Shown in pieces: positions 11,707 to 24,179 of a DNA stretch of 64,000 nucleotides. The DNA is from Artemia franciscana (Eukaryota; Arthropoda; Branchiopoda; Anostraca; Artemiidae). Under the pieces are notes generated by a model. That model had not been told where the DNA came from, ran no database searches, and saw only the letters and a program-made list of their open reading frames with translations. Each line of letters opens with the position of its first letter. Position 1 is the stretch's first letter. The DNA lies in NCBI RefSeq assembly GCF_032884065.1, contig NC_088872.1, positions 2,914,001-2,978,000 of the forward strand. The letters are read 5' to 3'. A program made the translations under genes and the position numbers.

Positions 11707-12060
11707 AAACACTACACCCTGCATGTAAAAATGAGCACTAACACTCCAAACAACAAGAGAGAAAGCTTTACCTTACCTATTTACAGCTCTGGAAGCAAAT
11801 GCAGTGCAATCACACCAAACTAAACATTTTATGAAACCATCCAATACTTTCATTCACAGAAAACCTAACCTACCCAAAGCAACAAGCACCCCCCATAAAA
11901 CTCCTTCTTCAAAACACCTCAGCTCACTTTCCTATTGGAGAGAATTGCCAAGGCTAAGCCAACTAGCCTCCATATCCAATGTTAAGAGGTTAGTCTGGCC
12001 ACCCCTTACACAAGCAGAAATGCATCAGAAGCATTACCAGGAATTAATCCCCTAATTAAT
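11707..12060 (+). pseudogene. LINE ORF1 remnant, 3' part after the Merlin insertion
   Basis: The frame resumes with 'HPACKNEH', which would continue the zinc-knuckle region interrupted at 9287. It runs into a basic, proline- and serine-rich tail (open frame 11804-12055). Joining the two sides across the Merlin element restores the order expected of a gag-like ORF1. It is decayed and not functional. Confidence 0.5.
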
Positions 12061-12300
12061 GACAAGCCAGATGAAAAACCAAGCAAGCTAATGCTTAACA
12101 TATGCCTCTTTATACCAAACTCTAATGCAGTTCAGTCCATGAACCTACAATAGCCAGAGAATGTAAAAATCATAAATGAATTGGCAAACATCTACCCACC
12201 CAATTACATGCTTATTCAAGCAAAAAAAGAATCTTGCTTTCTTCCTAGCAAAGCTAAATGTTGACACATAGTCATATGAAAACTAAAGCAACAAAAAAGT

Positions 12301-14560
12301 ACTACTCAATACTTCAATGGAATGTAAGATCACTTTCAGAAAATAAGTTAAATAAACTAATATCTTTTATGAATAATAATTCCATTGATATTGGTTGCCT
12401 TCAGGAAACCCATTTGACCAAAAACTAGCAAATAAAGTCTCTAGGATATACTATCTCAAAGAAAAGATAGGCCATCAGAGAGAAAAGAAGATGGTCTTGC
12501 TTTAATAATAATTAATAATATGAACTTTTGTGGCATTAACTTTCCAGAATTTTGAATGATGTTGATACAATTGGAATCAATGTTTGGCTGAATAATTCCA
12601 AAACTTTCATAATAAGCTTTTATAACCCTAACAGCCAAACTACAAATACCATGGATTTTAATTGTTTGTGAAGTTTTAATGCCCATAGCCATTTGTGGGG
12701 GGATAAACCAGCAAATGAAGCTGATAAGCTTATTGAAAGTTTTATTTCAAATATGAAATTAGTAATTTCTAGCCCTCAAAATCCAAATACATAATTTTAA
12801 CCCCAAAAGTGGCAATTTTTCCAATTTTGAACCTCAAATTTTTGTCAATAAACATTTTGAATAAAATTCATAAAGAAAATTGATAATCTTTGCATAGACC
12901 AATCGCAATAGTTTCTCCATTAAATCAACCAGCTAAAATTCTGTCTCATATCTCCAAGTATATTAACACTAAAGCAATTTGGACTATGTTCAAAAATAAG
13001 CTTAATGATGAAATTATAAGTCTTGCCCAGGAATCATGTATTTCACTTGTAAGAGCTGACACACATGGTGAAGTTTTGGCATCCATACTAACAAATACAG
13101 CGAATCACGCTATCCCCAAGACAACACCAGGAATCAATCCCAAACGCACTCCTAAAGCATGGTTGACAAATGGCCAAATTAACTTAAAAAAAAAAAAAAA
13201 AACAGCTGGGAGAACATACCTAAAACCATCTCCTGCTACATATTTAAGTAAATTACAAGCAGAGACTGGTCTCAAGAGGACTATTTTAAATGCTATATAT
13301 AATAACTGGTATAATTTTGCCCATATTTCTTTCCAGAGGAACACTTGAGCCAATTATACATAAACTCTTTTAAGTCCCATCTGTGGAAAAAAAAGCACCC
13401 CCAACCCACTCCAGTGTGAGCTACTATATAATAATACCCATTATGATAATGAAAAGGCAAACTTGCAACTCTTTTCTCAAATATGCTAGCATCAAATAGT
13501 AACAGCTTCACCACCCCAATCTCATTAAATTTAATATACCAGCCTCATCCAGGATCAGAGTATATAACCTGCCCATTCTTAAACTCATGAAATGAATAAT
13601 GCAATACAATATATAAGGGCTAATGTTACTAGTAGCTATGATAACAAATATCCTACATGGATAAAGAATCTCACCCCTTCTTATAAACAGGAACTCCTAA
13701 ATTGCTAAAATCATGTATGGGCTACATCCACATTCCCCAATATTTGGAATGTTCATCCCTCCTACCAAAATTAAAGAAACATATACCCAAATATGACCCT
13801 AATTCTTACAGGCCTATTATGATTATTCCTGTGCTGGGAAAATTAAAGGAGAATATTGACTCCTTTGGTTTTGTTGAGAAGAATAACATGATACCTCATA
13901 CTCAAACTGGGTTCAGGAACCACCACTCCTCAACAGATGCTTTTATATTGTTAACAAATGCAATAAATGAATCCCTATCTAAGAATAATGTCATAGTTGC
14001 TGTACTCTTATTTTTTGAAGGGGATATGCCAATGTAAACCACCAGATCCTTTTTAAGTAAACTTCCGAGTCTTTGGATTACCCCCAAAGCTAGTATCCTT
14101 CATAAATTCTTTCATAGAAAATCAAAGTGTCATTGTTTGTGTAGGCTCAGCCTACTCACCCAAAACTACAATAACCAAAGGTCTTCCACAGGGTGCAGTC
14201 TTGAGTTGCCTCCTCTTCTCCATATTTCTCTGGGACATAAACCTTCCACACACCAATTTACAATGTGCTATGATCTGGTATTATGGGCAACTGGCAACAC
14301 CTTTGAGATTGCACATTCAAAACTGCAAAAGTCACTTTTTCTATTTGAGAAATTTTCTCAAAATTTTGATTTACCCAGTAAACAGTAGCATTTGGCACTT
14401 AGAAATTAAAACTTCTGTGCCTCTAAAGCTTGGTTTATAAAGTCTTCAACCATAATAATTAGTTACCTAGAAGTGGTCAACAAGATACTTGGGAGTCTTG
14501 GTGTATCCCCCTGAAAAAAACTATTCCTTAACTTGTCCAAACTTTAGCAATTACTCATAA
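12301..14560 (+). pseudogene. LINE ORF2 remnant: endonuclease and reverse transcriptase
   Basis: The order of motifs is that of a non-LTR retrotransposon. An APE-type endonuclease start 'LQWNVRSLSENK' with 'GCLQETHLT' lies at 12313-12420, and the catalytic 'DFN...FNAHSHLWGD' at about 12655-12705. The linker (12890-13348) has 'NPKRTPKAWLTN' and a 16-A run. The reverse transcriptase (13702-14037) has 'PNSYRPIMIIPVLGK', 'TQTGFRNHHSSTDA' and a damaged 'VAVLLFFEG' where the first catalytic Asp would be. Then come 'GLPQGAVLSCLLFS' (14175-14230, with frame change), a degenerate FADD region and 'YLGVLVYPPE' near 14490. Many stops and shifts are present. It belongs with the ORF1 remnant upstream, separated by about 240 bp. 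Confidence 0.75.
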
Positions 14561-14689
14561 AGTGTTCAAGGTTATCCCTATACTTCCCTCAAAGGGGGTA
14601 GGCACGCTTACCTGTCAGGGCATCAACATTGTAAGAATTCCAGTGTCCTCTATCGAATGGAATCAACATCTGCAGAGGATGAAGTAACT

Positions 14690-16320
14690 TAATTGATGTT
14701 GATTAATTCAGAGCTGAGATTTAGAAGACTGAATTGAAGATAACAAATCCTGGAAACTAAGTACTTTTCCAAAGATTTAGAAGACGTCAATAATTACTCC
14801 AATGAAAAAAAAAACTGAGTAAACCACCAAAAAAGGATATCTTCTTACAGGCCTATATTGCTTTTACTGTTCCTAGGCAAGGTTACAAATATGATGATAA
14901 AGAAAAGACTTGGAGGGATATGTGAACATTGTTAACATAATGGCCTCTCTCTGCAACAACAGTGTGGTTTTAGGAAAGGTTTCAACATAATGGATTGTGT
15001 TCTTATGCTTGAGGTTATAAGCAATGCTAAAAGTAATAAAAAAGAAGTTTCCTCACAGCAGTATTGGTTGATTTTAATGCACTTTTGACAAGGTATTAGA
15101 GAAGAAGCTATGTCAGAGTTAAAGAGAATTGATTCCAAAGAAAAATTTATCAATCTCATCTCTGATTTTATAGGCTGCATCAGGGTTTAATTGAAGAATC
15201 GCAAATTAGCCCATACCTTTTCCTCCTCTTTCTAGCTGAGCTCAAATTTTTGAGTAAGAGTATAAGCTATCAACCTTTGCAGATGACATTACCATTAGGG
15301 AAGTAGGAGACAGCTATAATGAAGCAATTGAAAATTTAAACTCTTCCTTGAAAGAATTAGTTAGACTTTCCAAAGCATTTACAATGAGTTTATCAGCCCA
15401 AGAAACAAAAGCAGTGATGCTCAATAACAAAAACATTTCCACCCCAATGGATCAAATAAGTATTGGAAAAGAGAAGCTTGAACAATGCAGATTACTAGGC
15501 TTAATAAATTACCATCAGAAGACTTGGAATAAACAAATAGAGGTGACAAAGGAGGTTTGCCTGAAATTGATTGTAATTCTCAAAGACTTGCTTCTACAAG
15601 TTTGAGAAATTCACCAATTGTATTGGGAATTTTTTACAATCAACATGTAAGGTCAAAAATTGGCTATGGATAGTTGCTTGTGGCCACACCAATAAAAAAA
15701 CTTGTCCAAATCAGAAAAAATCCAGAACTTCAAATGGCTCTTGGCTTGTATTCACATACTTCTAGTGATCCTACATGAAAACTAGCAAGAATTGTACCTA
15801 TAAGCAAGAGAATAGCCAAAGCCACTTTCAAATATTATACCAGGATTCAAGCTTATGGGGAGACGCACCCTATTTTCACTCTTTGTCATGGCAGTGCTAG
15901 GCAGAAGCAAGTATCCTCCTCCATGGAAGTTTTGCCTGCTAAATTTCAGCCTTGAGGTTATACACGACAAGAAGGAGAGTATACCACATCAACTAATCAA
16001 ACCTGAATTTTCAAGAAAAAAGATACAGAGTTTAAATATCGTCTACATGATGTTTGTACTGATCGATCCCTATTAGAAGAAAATCTCCTGCAGCAGCAAT
16101 AATCCCACACACTACTCTGACATTCAAAAGCCTCTTCTACTGCCTCAGTATTGACTGCTGAATTGGCAGCAAAAGTTGAATCACTGAAGGCAGTCGAACT
16201 TATACTTTTGCATTTACATAAAGTTGTAATCATCTCAGATTCTCAGACTGCTCTCAAACTAATAAAAACTTTAACCTGAAATGGAAAAGACACTGATTTG
16301 CAGGAGATAAAAGAGCTACT
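14690..16320 (+). pseudogene. Second LINE remnant: reverse transcriptase and 5' half of RNase H
   Basis: Reverse transcriptase pieces appear in order. They are 'SSYRPILLLLFLGKV' (14840-14885), 'QQQCGFRKGF...MDCVLMLE' (14955-15015), a decayed 'ADDITIREVG' (15280-15310) and the open frame 15348-15605. RNase H begins around 16140 with 'VLTAELAAKVESLKAVELI' and continues with 'VIISDSQTALKLI', the typical Asp-Ser pair, and 'LQEIKELLDQT'. It is cut at 16320 by the 1.7-kb element and resumes at about 18010. An RNase H after the RT is known in I- and related clades of LINEs. Confidence 0.75.
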
Positions 16321-17991
16321 TGATCAAACAGCTTGTGGTAAGAAACTGTAGTAAGGAGCAACCCGCCTCAATAGTAACCAAAACTCTAAAAAATTGAATT
16401 TCGATACCAATAGCTACATCAAAAGAATCGCATTTTAATACTGATTTTAAATATATAAGTTTCATCAAGTTTAGTTTTACCCATCAAAAGTTATGAGCCT
16501 GAGAAAATTTGTCTTATTTTAGAAAGTAGGGGGAAACACCCCCTAAAGGCATAGAATCGTAACGAAAATCACAAAATCAGATTCAGCGCATCAGAGAACC
16601 TTATTGTAGAAGTTTCAAGCTCCTATCTATAAAAATTGTGGAATTTTGTATTTTTTGCCAGAAGGCAGATCACAGATGCATGTTTATTTGTTTTTGTTTT
16701 TTTTTCCAGGGGTGATCGTATCGACTGAGTGGTCCTAGATTCTTGCGAGAGGGCTCATTCTGACAGAAATGAGAAGTTCTAGTGCCCTTTTAAGTGACCA
16801 AAAAATTGGAGGGCACCTAGGCCCCCTCCCACGTTAATTATTTTCCTAAAGTCAACGGATCAAAATTCTGAGATAGCCATTTTATTCAGCGTCATCGAAA
16901 AACCTTATAACTATGTCTTTAGGGATGACTTACGCCCCCACAGTCCCCATGGGAGGGGCTACAAGTTACAAACTTTGACCAGTGCTTACATATAGTAATG
17001 GTTATTGGGAAGTGTACAGACGTTTTCAGGGGATTTTTGGTTGGGGGAGGGGTTGAGAAGGGGGGATATGTTGGGGGAACTTTCCATCGAGGAGATTGTC
17101 ATGGGGGAAGAGAATTTCCATGAAGGGAGTGCAGGATTTTCTAGCATTATTAAAAAAAACAATGACAAATAAATATGAAAAAGTTTTTTCAACTGGAAGT
17201 AAGGAGCAGGATTAAAACTTAAAACAAACAGAAATTATTACGCATATGAGGGGCTCACTTCCTCCTAATACCTTACTCTTGACGCTAAAGTATTTTTAAT
17301 AATTTCAACTATTTATTCTACGGCTTTTGTGATTCAGGGGTCATTCTTAATGAACTGGGACAAAATTTAAGCTTTAGTGCAAAGAGCGAGGTACTGACGA
17401 GGGGTGAACCCCTCATATATGTAATAAAAATATGAGAATAGAGAAGTTCGTTACGTAAGCTAATTTATAAGTTACGTTTATCTTTTACTATCGTAACAAA
17501 TTAAAAGCTCTAGTTGCCTTTTTAAGTAACCAAAAAATTGGAGGGCAACTAGGCTTCCTCCCCCGTTCCTTTTTTTCTCAAGATCATTTGATCAAAACTA
17601 TGAGAAAGCCATTTAGGCAAAAAAAAAGAATAAATATGCAATTTTCGTTTTAATTATTCCTCTGCGGAGAGCCAAAATCAAAACATTCATTCATCCAAAA
17701 ACGTTCAGAAATCAAATGAAAAAAAAAAGTTTTTTTTTAACTGAAAGTAAGGAGCGACATTAAAACTTAAAACGAACAGAAATTACTTCGAATATGAAAG
17801 GGGCTGCTTCCTCATCAACGCCCCGCTCTGTACGCTAAATTTTTTTACTGTTGTAAAAAGTAGAGTTGAAAGGGTCAAACTTTAGCGTAAAGAGCGGGCG
17901 TTGATGAGGAAGCAGCCCCTTTCATATACGAAGTAATTTCTGTTCGTTTTAAGTTTTAATGTCGCTCCTTACTTTCAGTTAAAAAAACTTG
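16321..17991 (-). mobile_element. 1.7-kb palindrome-ended repeat element, copy 1
   Basis: Near-identical sequence lies at 38482-40183 and 40537-42090 in the opposite orientation. One end is 'gatcaaacag' plus a short hairpin ('cagcttg.....aagaaactg' here, 'cagttcg......cgaactg' in copy 2) followed by 'tagtaaggagc.accc'. The other end is a near-perfect palindrome (17729-17991, arms about 110 bp) running from 'aactgaaagtaaggagcgac' to its complement. A second, weaker module of the same kind lies at about 17190-17420. I see no protein in it, so it is probably non-autonomous. It splits the RNase H domain of the LINE at 14690-18551. The superfamily is not recognised. Confidence 0.75.
17729..17991. 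repeat. Near-perfect long palindrome at the end of the 1.7-kb element
   Basis: The left arm (17729-17840) and right arm (17879-17991) are reverse complements apart from a few single-base differences, with a loop of about 40 bp. As single strand or RNA this would fold into a stable hairpin. Confidence 0.9.
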
Positions 17992-18009
17992 TTTTTATAT
18001 TTAATTCTC

Positions 18010-18551
18010 AATCCAAGATTGACATTGTAGTGGCTTTCTAGCACATTCGTAGCCATGTAAGCATCCACTGTAATGAAAAAAAAAAAAAAAAATAGACAGT
18101 CTAGCTACAGAGACAGCAAAGTCTAACAACCCACAACTTGCTTGAAAGTATTCAGTCGTATTTAAAGATACAGTTAAAAACCACCATGCTTATAGAAAGT
18201 CTCCCCCCCCTCTGCTCTGATTTCAATTTTCAAAGAACCTGAAAACAATTAGGCCTGCATCAAAATAAAAGCTTAGAAGTAATACTGAGAAAGAAAGTAA
18301 TGCTGAGAAAGATGGAAACAACATTGCGATCCAAATTGTAGGCTCTGCAACTTGACTAAAGAAACCTTACAGCATCTTCTCTTTGAATCCATGACAAGTA
18401 CCCCTAGAATTTTTAAACTCAATACCCTATCTCAAATATATAAACTTTCACTAAACATTATTCTGATAGTGGATGCATCTTTGCCAGTTTCCATAGAAAA
18501 GGTGTTATATAGAGAGCTGATTGATATCTTAACAAATTTAGATATATTTTG
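18010..18551 (+). pseudogene. LINE remnant after the insertion: end of RNase H and C-terminal tail
   Basis: Around 18095-18125 the frame reads 'DSLATETAKS', the last conserved block of LINE RNase H domains, which picks up where the frame stopped at 16320. Further on, 'CNLTKETLQHLLFES' (18343-18390) matches the C-x-x-C...H zinc-like tail found at the C-terminus of I/Jockey-type ORF2. An open frame runs to 18551. Together with 14690-16320 this is one LINE copy interrupted by the 1.7-kb element. Confidence 0.65.
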
Positions 18552-20519
18552 AGGGATATATTTTGTGTTTATTACATGTATTGTAAACTTGTGCAGAAGA
18601 AAGCTTGAGCAAGCAGGAAGAGCTCAGAAGGGATGGTGTTTCATAATAGAATTGATTGATAAACAGGAGACCTCTGAGCTGCTGTTGAGGATCATGTAGG
18701 TAAAGTAAATCTGTAAGAAGAACTATACAAAGAAGAAGAGTACTTACCTGCCCCTGTCCATGAGAAAAACTGCTGCACAGATGGTGGAAGTGTACCTAGA
18801 AAAGCAGAAGATGCCAAATAAAGATTACTTTACCCACAATACAATCCAGCAGAGCTATTCCAGTATTACTATAAAGATCAGAGCAAGGTTATAGCCGAGG
18901 AAGAAAAAAAGTACCCTTCATTGCCCTATCTTGGGCTCTTTGAAGTGAGCACAGAAGAATTTTGTTGGCACTACCCCAGACAGAGCAGCAATAAGAATGG
19001 TAAGGAAAAATAGAAGCATAGTAAAGAGAAAGCATAACATGGGGGGGGGGGAAGAAATGATTTAACTCAGTGCAACATTGAAGACTATTATAGGGTGAGG
19101 GAAAGGGTGTGAGTCATATGGGGTTTAAAAGAAAGAAAACAGTCAGGATACACCCCAAGAAACTTCACTATGGTAGCCTGCACTATAATATCATTCCCAT
19201 AAGATTCGTCTCCTGTACGTCAGTCTCACAATAAGCAGTCCTGCAATGCACAATGGCACTCTTATGAGTGTCGTACAAAATACTTGGACAAAAGTCCTAA
19301 GGCCAAATAAAAACAATATAAACTTTAAAAACAAAATACTAAATTTAAAACAACCTCTCTCAAAGCAATGGTAAGAGGGTGACTTCTTCTCCGGAATTTT
19401 TGACATTTTATCATATCGTTCAGAGCCAGTGTGGTCTTAGAAATTATTTATCCCTATCTACCTATGTTAAATTGCTCAAGATCCAACTCATAAGTCTCCC
19501 ATATCTTGAAAGATAGTTAGTCCAACCGATAATAGTTTGTTTTCTGACTTTACAGATTTTAAGCTTTGAACTGGAGAGCTTGTAGCAAGCAATATCCTCT
19601 TGGTTTGGTGTAAAGAAAGCTGTTCCAATAGTTCTAATTGAATGAGTTGCACAGAAGATTCTTTACCTTGTGATCGCCAAGCTGGGTAAGTCATAATTTT
19701 TAATATCTGGCATTGCAGTACAACTGGCTAATTCTTGTTCTTACAACTGTCTCATGCTACTTTACCTTAGTAAACGAACAGCAAATCATGCTTTGCTTCT
19801 TTTAGTAAAGAGCTGACTAAGAACACTTCTGTGTTAAGAACCACACAGAGATTTAGCAGAAGATGGAATATTTACTCAAGTAGAGAAATAGAAATACCAT
19901 TATATAGTTGTGAGATACAAGTGCCTAAGCTCAGGAAAGAAGAACAAGTTGTATTTGTGTTTGTAAAGCAAAAAAGTATTCCATTTTGTTTCTTGTTTTG
20001 ACTATGAAATTAGTGTTGCTCAAAGTGATTGAAAGGTAAACAAAAGAGTATGAGAAACAGATTCGAGGGAGCGTAGTGGAATGTTGCAATTTGTTCAAAG
20101 CGGCTTATAGCACATGTAACCCTCTATGAAGAGAGAAGGTCAAAAAGAGGTAAGGAGGCTGCTGGGGAGTGGTAGCTCCCCAACAGCACACGCACCTGCG
20201 CACAGGATAGAGTTGTATTGGTTCCCTGTGTATTTTAAGGTGAGCTAGAAATAACTCACTGTTGATGTTTAACCGGAAAATTCCACCTACTATGGGCATG
20301 AGTAATATAGTAAGGGACATCTAGTGTAATATTGATAGCAATGCACCCAAATTCAGTCATCCAATCGTTTTGTTCTAAAATAAAACTTTCAGGGCCATTG
20401 CCAACGATTTGTGTCATAAATACATATTATCAGTCATTACAACATACAAGTAAAAAAACTATAATATTCAATTTATTTTTGGGTTGTACTCTTGCATGAA
20501 ACTCCGAATAGATTTTCTT
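18552..20519. other. Non-coding, nothing recognised
   Basis: No family is recognised in this 2-kb stretch. A strong local hairpin lies at about 20157-20187, with 'gctgctggggag' facing 'ctccccaacagc' and one mismatch. A G run lies at 19040-19049. Confidence 0.4.
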
Positions 20520-21060
20520 TCCTACCGTCTTTATTTTGCATTTAGTTCTGTCAGCTCTGGGACTGGTCCTGCAACAGCCCTTGGATTTCATTTGGTGACA
20601 AAATCTGAGGGGAGGACATCATGGTACTTATGTGCTTTTGTAGATTTTATTTTCCAAAATCCATGCTCTTCTTGCTGCTTAAACCTTCTTTGCTCCAGTG
20701 AAATTAAATCAAATTTAACAAATAATTTAAAATATTTAATTTCCAGGCCACGAGAAATAATAGCCAGAGCATGTTTATGAATTTTTCAATCAAATTAGCT
20801 GGTTCCAAAGTTACACCAAAATGCTATACCATCGCAGCATACTCTAGAAACGGTCTATAAAGGTACCATAATTTTTTTAAAGATGGACAATAAGACACAG
20901 AATTCGTCTTCAAGTTTAACATTTGGAAGCTAGTACTGCCTTTCTCAACCACTATGTGGTGAGTTCCTCCCACTTAAGATCAGAAATGAGGGTTATTTCT
21001 TGTAGTTTTGTTTTATATATAATTAATTGATCAGGGCAGGGTGATTAAAAGTAGGGGCTA
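20520..21060 (-). pseudogene. LINE ORF2 C-terminal remnant (minus strand)
   Basis: Reading the minus strand downward from 21060, the order is 'ITLISDLKWEEL', then 'YRPFLEYAAMVWHFGV', then 'ALAIISRGLEIKYFKL', then a basic tail ending near 20520. This is the thumb and C-terminal region of non-LTR reverse transcriptases ('RPLLEYA..VW...RALRII'). Frames shift several times. It is the direct downstream continuation, on the same strand, of the RT-core array at 21115-22412. Confidence 0.65.
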
Positions 21061-21114
21061 AAATTGTGAAAATAAGATGGTAATTTGCTACTGTTATTTT
21101 GATTCACAGTCATA

Positions 21115-22412
21115 TGTGAAGACGCTGACTTCTGTCTCGCTTATTTAATGATTGCTGCAGTTCTGCTGGGCTTAAGCCATAAATGTACTTCTATCTACTG
21201 TCCATATCAATGGGAATATTGTTAACCACGATTAGAAATAAAATTTAACCTAAATAGTCCCTTGAGGTAGACGCAGTTTAATGTCTCACCTTTTCAATGA
21301 TTGCTGCAGTTCTGCTGGGGTCACTTTTATTGCATATTTCTGCTAAGTTTCAGTCTTAAATGTATTTCCATCTACTGTCGATATCAATGGCAATGTTGTT
21401 AACCATTACTAGAAATAAAATCAAACCTGAAATATTCCCTTGAGGAAGACGCTGACTACTGTCTCACTTATCCAATGATTTCTGCTGTTCTTGTAGGGTC
21501 ACTTTTATTGCATATTTCTGCTAAGTTTAAAGTCATGAATGTACTTCAAATCACTGTCCATATCAATGGTAATATTGCTAACCATGACTAGAAATAAAAC
21601 CGAACTTAAAATAGTTCCTTGAGGAAGACACTGACTACTGTCTCACTTATTCAGTGATTGCTGCAGGGGTGCTGAGGTCTCTTTTATCACACATTTCTGC
21701 ATAACTACTTTCCATATCAATGGCAATATTGTTAACCATGACTAGAAACAACATTTAACCTAAAATAATCCTTTGAGGTAGACACCGACTACTGCCTCAC
21801 CTTTTCAATGATTTCTGTAGTTCTGCTGGGGTTACTTTTATCACATATTTCTCTTAGACTTAAGTCATAAATGCACTTCCACCTACTGTCCGTATCAATG
21901 GCAATATTGTTGACTAGAAATAAAATTGAACCTAAAATAGTCCTTTGAGGAAGACACATACTACTGTCTCACCTTTTCAATTATTACTGCAGCTCTGTTG
22001 GGGTCACTTTTATTGCATTTTCTGCTAAGCTTAAGTCGTAAATACACTTCCATTTACTGTCCCTATCAATGGCAATGTTGTTAACCATGACTAGAAATAA
22101 AATTGAAGCTAAAATAGTCCTTTGAGGAAGACACATACTACTGTCTCACTTTTCAATTATTGCTGTAGCTCTGTTGGGGTCACTTTTATTGCATTTTCTG
22201 CTAAGCTTAAGTCGCAAATATACTTCCATTTACTGTCCCTATCAATGGCAATGTTGTTAACCATGACTAGAAATAAAATTGAACCTAAAATAGTCCCTTG
22301 AGGTAGACGCAGACTACTGTCTTACTTTTTCAATGATTGCTGCAGTTCGGCTGTGATCACTTTTATCCCATATTTCTGCTAGGCTTGAGTCGCAAACTCA
22401 CTTCCATTTACA
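21115..22412 (-). repeat. Tandem array of a reverse-transcriptase core segment, about 7.5 units
   Basis: Units of 154-179 bp repeat head to tail, marked by 'tatcaatgg.aat.ttg' at 21205, 21382, 21561, 21715, 21893, 22063 and 22240. A partial eighth unit is at the right end. On the minus strand each unit encodes LINE RT motifs B and C: 'LPQGTIL..VLFLVMV' followed after 15-20 residues by 'KYI.DL.LAEIC' and 'TAAIIEKV'. The first Asp of the catalytic pair is replaced (Tyr, His or Cys) in the copies I read. The usual spacing of about 178 is not a multiple of three, so the array cannot be one long protein. It lies inside a LINE copy, between an unidentified 5' segment and the LINE C-terminus. Confidence 0.8.
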
Positions 22413-22666
22413 GTCCAATTAATTGCAGTATTCCTGGTAAAACTCTTAAGCCTTCTTAATGATTTAATACTGTATTTCCAGATATTTGTTGCTAAGACAT
22501 GCAAGCCAAAGTTCATTGGATGAAAGCTCTCAGAAGGACTACTCCCGTGGAAGTACCCTTGATAGAGTTCCCTATCGAAACAGTAATCACTATCAAAAGG
22601 CTTTTTGCACCTTGAACTCCATGAGAAGGTTTGTTTTAATAGTTGTTTATTGGTTGTAATAATCAC
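22413..22666 (-). other. Open frame adjoining the RT array, not recognised
   Basis: A 95-codon minus-strand frame enters the array's partial eighth unit at about 22412. Its N-terminal part does not look like the RT fingers expected in front of motif B. The junction may therefore be a rearrangement point. No function is proposed. Confidence 0.3.
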
Positions 22667-22755
22667 ACGGTACCACAGAAAGGCTCCCGAAATTCAATAT
22701 GCATAAGTAAAGCAACCCCGACGCAATATAGACTGATTCGGAAATTACTTTAGAT

Positions 22756-23024
22756 CAGGGCCATAATTTGCTATGGGGAAGGGGGGGCAACTGCCCCTCT
22801 CCCAGCTAAAATTTGGTTCCTCCAAAAATCTTGTCATAACTAAGATAATCCTACTAAATTAAAGCATCCACAAAAATAGGTCAGTATTCTTTAGTGTTTC
22901 TTTACCTTTATGGTACTATATGGTTCATTTTTTTCAGTTTTACTGTCATTTTCACTTGATTTTGGAAAAATTGGCTCCGACTTTGCCCCCATCCCCCCAG
23001 AATTTTGACGAAATTACGCCACTG
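22756..23024. mobile_element. hAT-type MITE with 8-bp target duplication
   Basis: The ends are imperfect inverted repeats: 'cagggccataattt' on the left and, reversed, 'cagtggcgtaattt' on the right. The flanking 8-mers are 'ctttagat' (22748-22755) and 'ctttggat' (23025-23032), 7 of 8 identical. An 8-bp duplication and CAG-type ends fit the hAT superfamily. The 269-bp body has no coding capacity. Confidence 0.75.
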
Positions 23025-23032
23025 CTTTGGAT

Positions 23033-24179
23033 TCCTACTTGCATCGCAATTGTTTCGACGATTAGAATAGTCGATCCTTCGGCAGGGTACTTAAATAGAA
23101 TATTATATTAGCAGTTTAGGACTATGCGTCCCAACTACCTAACGAAACAGATCTCCCCACATAGCTGCACACTGAGGGTGCTGGGGTTTACTGGTTGAGG
23201 AAACCCCTCTTAATTGATCTGAAAGATCTACCTTACGAAACCGAAAATCAGTGACCTAAAATACATTTTTTGCGTGTCTGATAATCCCTCCCCTATAAAA
23301 AGCATATGATCCCCTCTGACCTCTTATGAGGGTTGCATCTGTATACATTATGGCCCGACAGATATTATCAGGCCGTTATGAGAATTGGTGTGATTATCGG
23401 GAAAGAAATATCGGTCTTCGGTCTATTTCTTTTTCTTCTTTTTTTCTTTTTTTAATGCGCAAATTGTCCAGAAGATGGCACCAGATTTCCTCAGGTAATT
23501 TTACTTGTTCTGTCGTAGGATGTGGAGCCACCAGCTAACTCTGAACATGGCGGATAGAGCAGCAGAGATGAGTTAAAGTATATTTGTTGTCAATACTTGT
23601 TAATACACAGCTGGTACAGGAATGTTCTAAATGTGTGTCGATTTCAAGAACGTACATCTTCTACGAAAACAACTGAAAAGAACACAATAAACCATGTGAT
23701 TACTGTTTAATGAGAGTTCACTTGCGTTAATGAAAGATCCAAAATTCAATCAATTAAAACCATGATATCCAGTGAGAGGTGCAGCTAAGGGGGAGAGAGC
23801 GTTTTGTAATGTGGGGAGGGGGACCCAAACTTTCGCCGCCGCGTGCCAACATCTTGCAAAAATTTCCTATATACCCTAGAAATTTAGCTTATGTGACCAC
23901 ATTTGTCGTCATACTGGACGATTTTGTCGACGACACATCTTTTAAATCCCTCCTCCAAACTTAAAACTCTAGCTGCACTGTATCCAGTGTGCTGAGCGTG
24001 AATTCGTTAGTAACAGACCATACCATAATAATGTAAAGTTTTCACATTGATATGTGAATGATTAAAATTCAGCCCCCACCAAGTCGAGCTATTGAAATTT
24101 GGATTTGAATAATCAATTTCAATAAATATCTTACACTTCTTTCAATCAGACTTCCACGTATTTGTGTTCCACGACATGT
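23033..24179. other. Non-coding, nothing recognised
   Basis: Short open frames at 23326-23538 and 23779-23964 (+) have no family signature. A directly repeated 'gtatttgtgttccac' near 24155-24200 leads into the Helitron end. Confidence 0.35.

Noticed and set aside
20157..20187. GC-rich hairpin 'gctgctggggag/ctccccaacagc' as a possible Helitron end or terminator
   Set aside because: No CTRR follows at the right distance and no Helitron sequence lies upstream. Rho-independent terminators do not apply in this genome.
20484..20780. 98-codon + strand open frame
   Set aside because: It is the complement of a LINE ORF2 C-terminal region on the minus strand.
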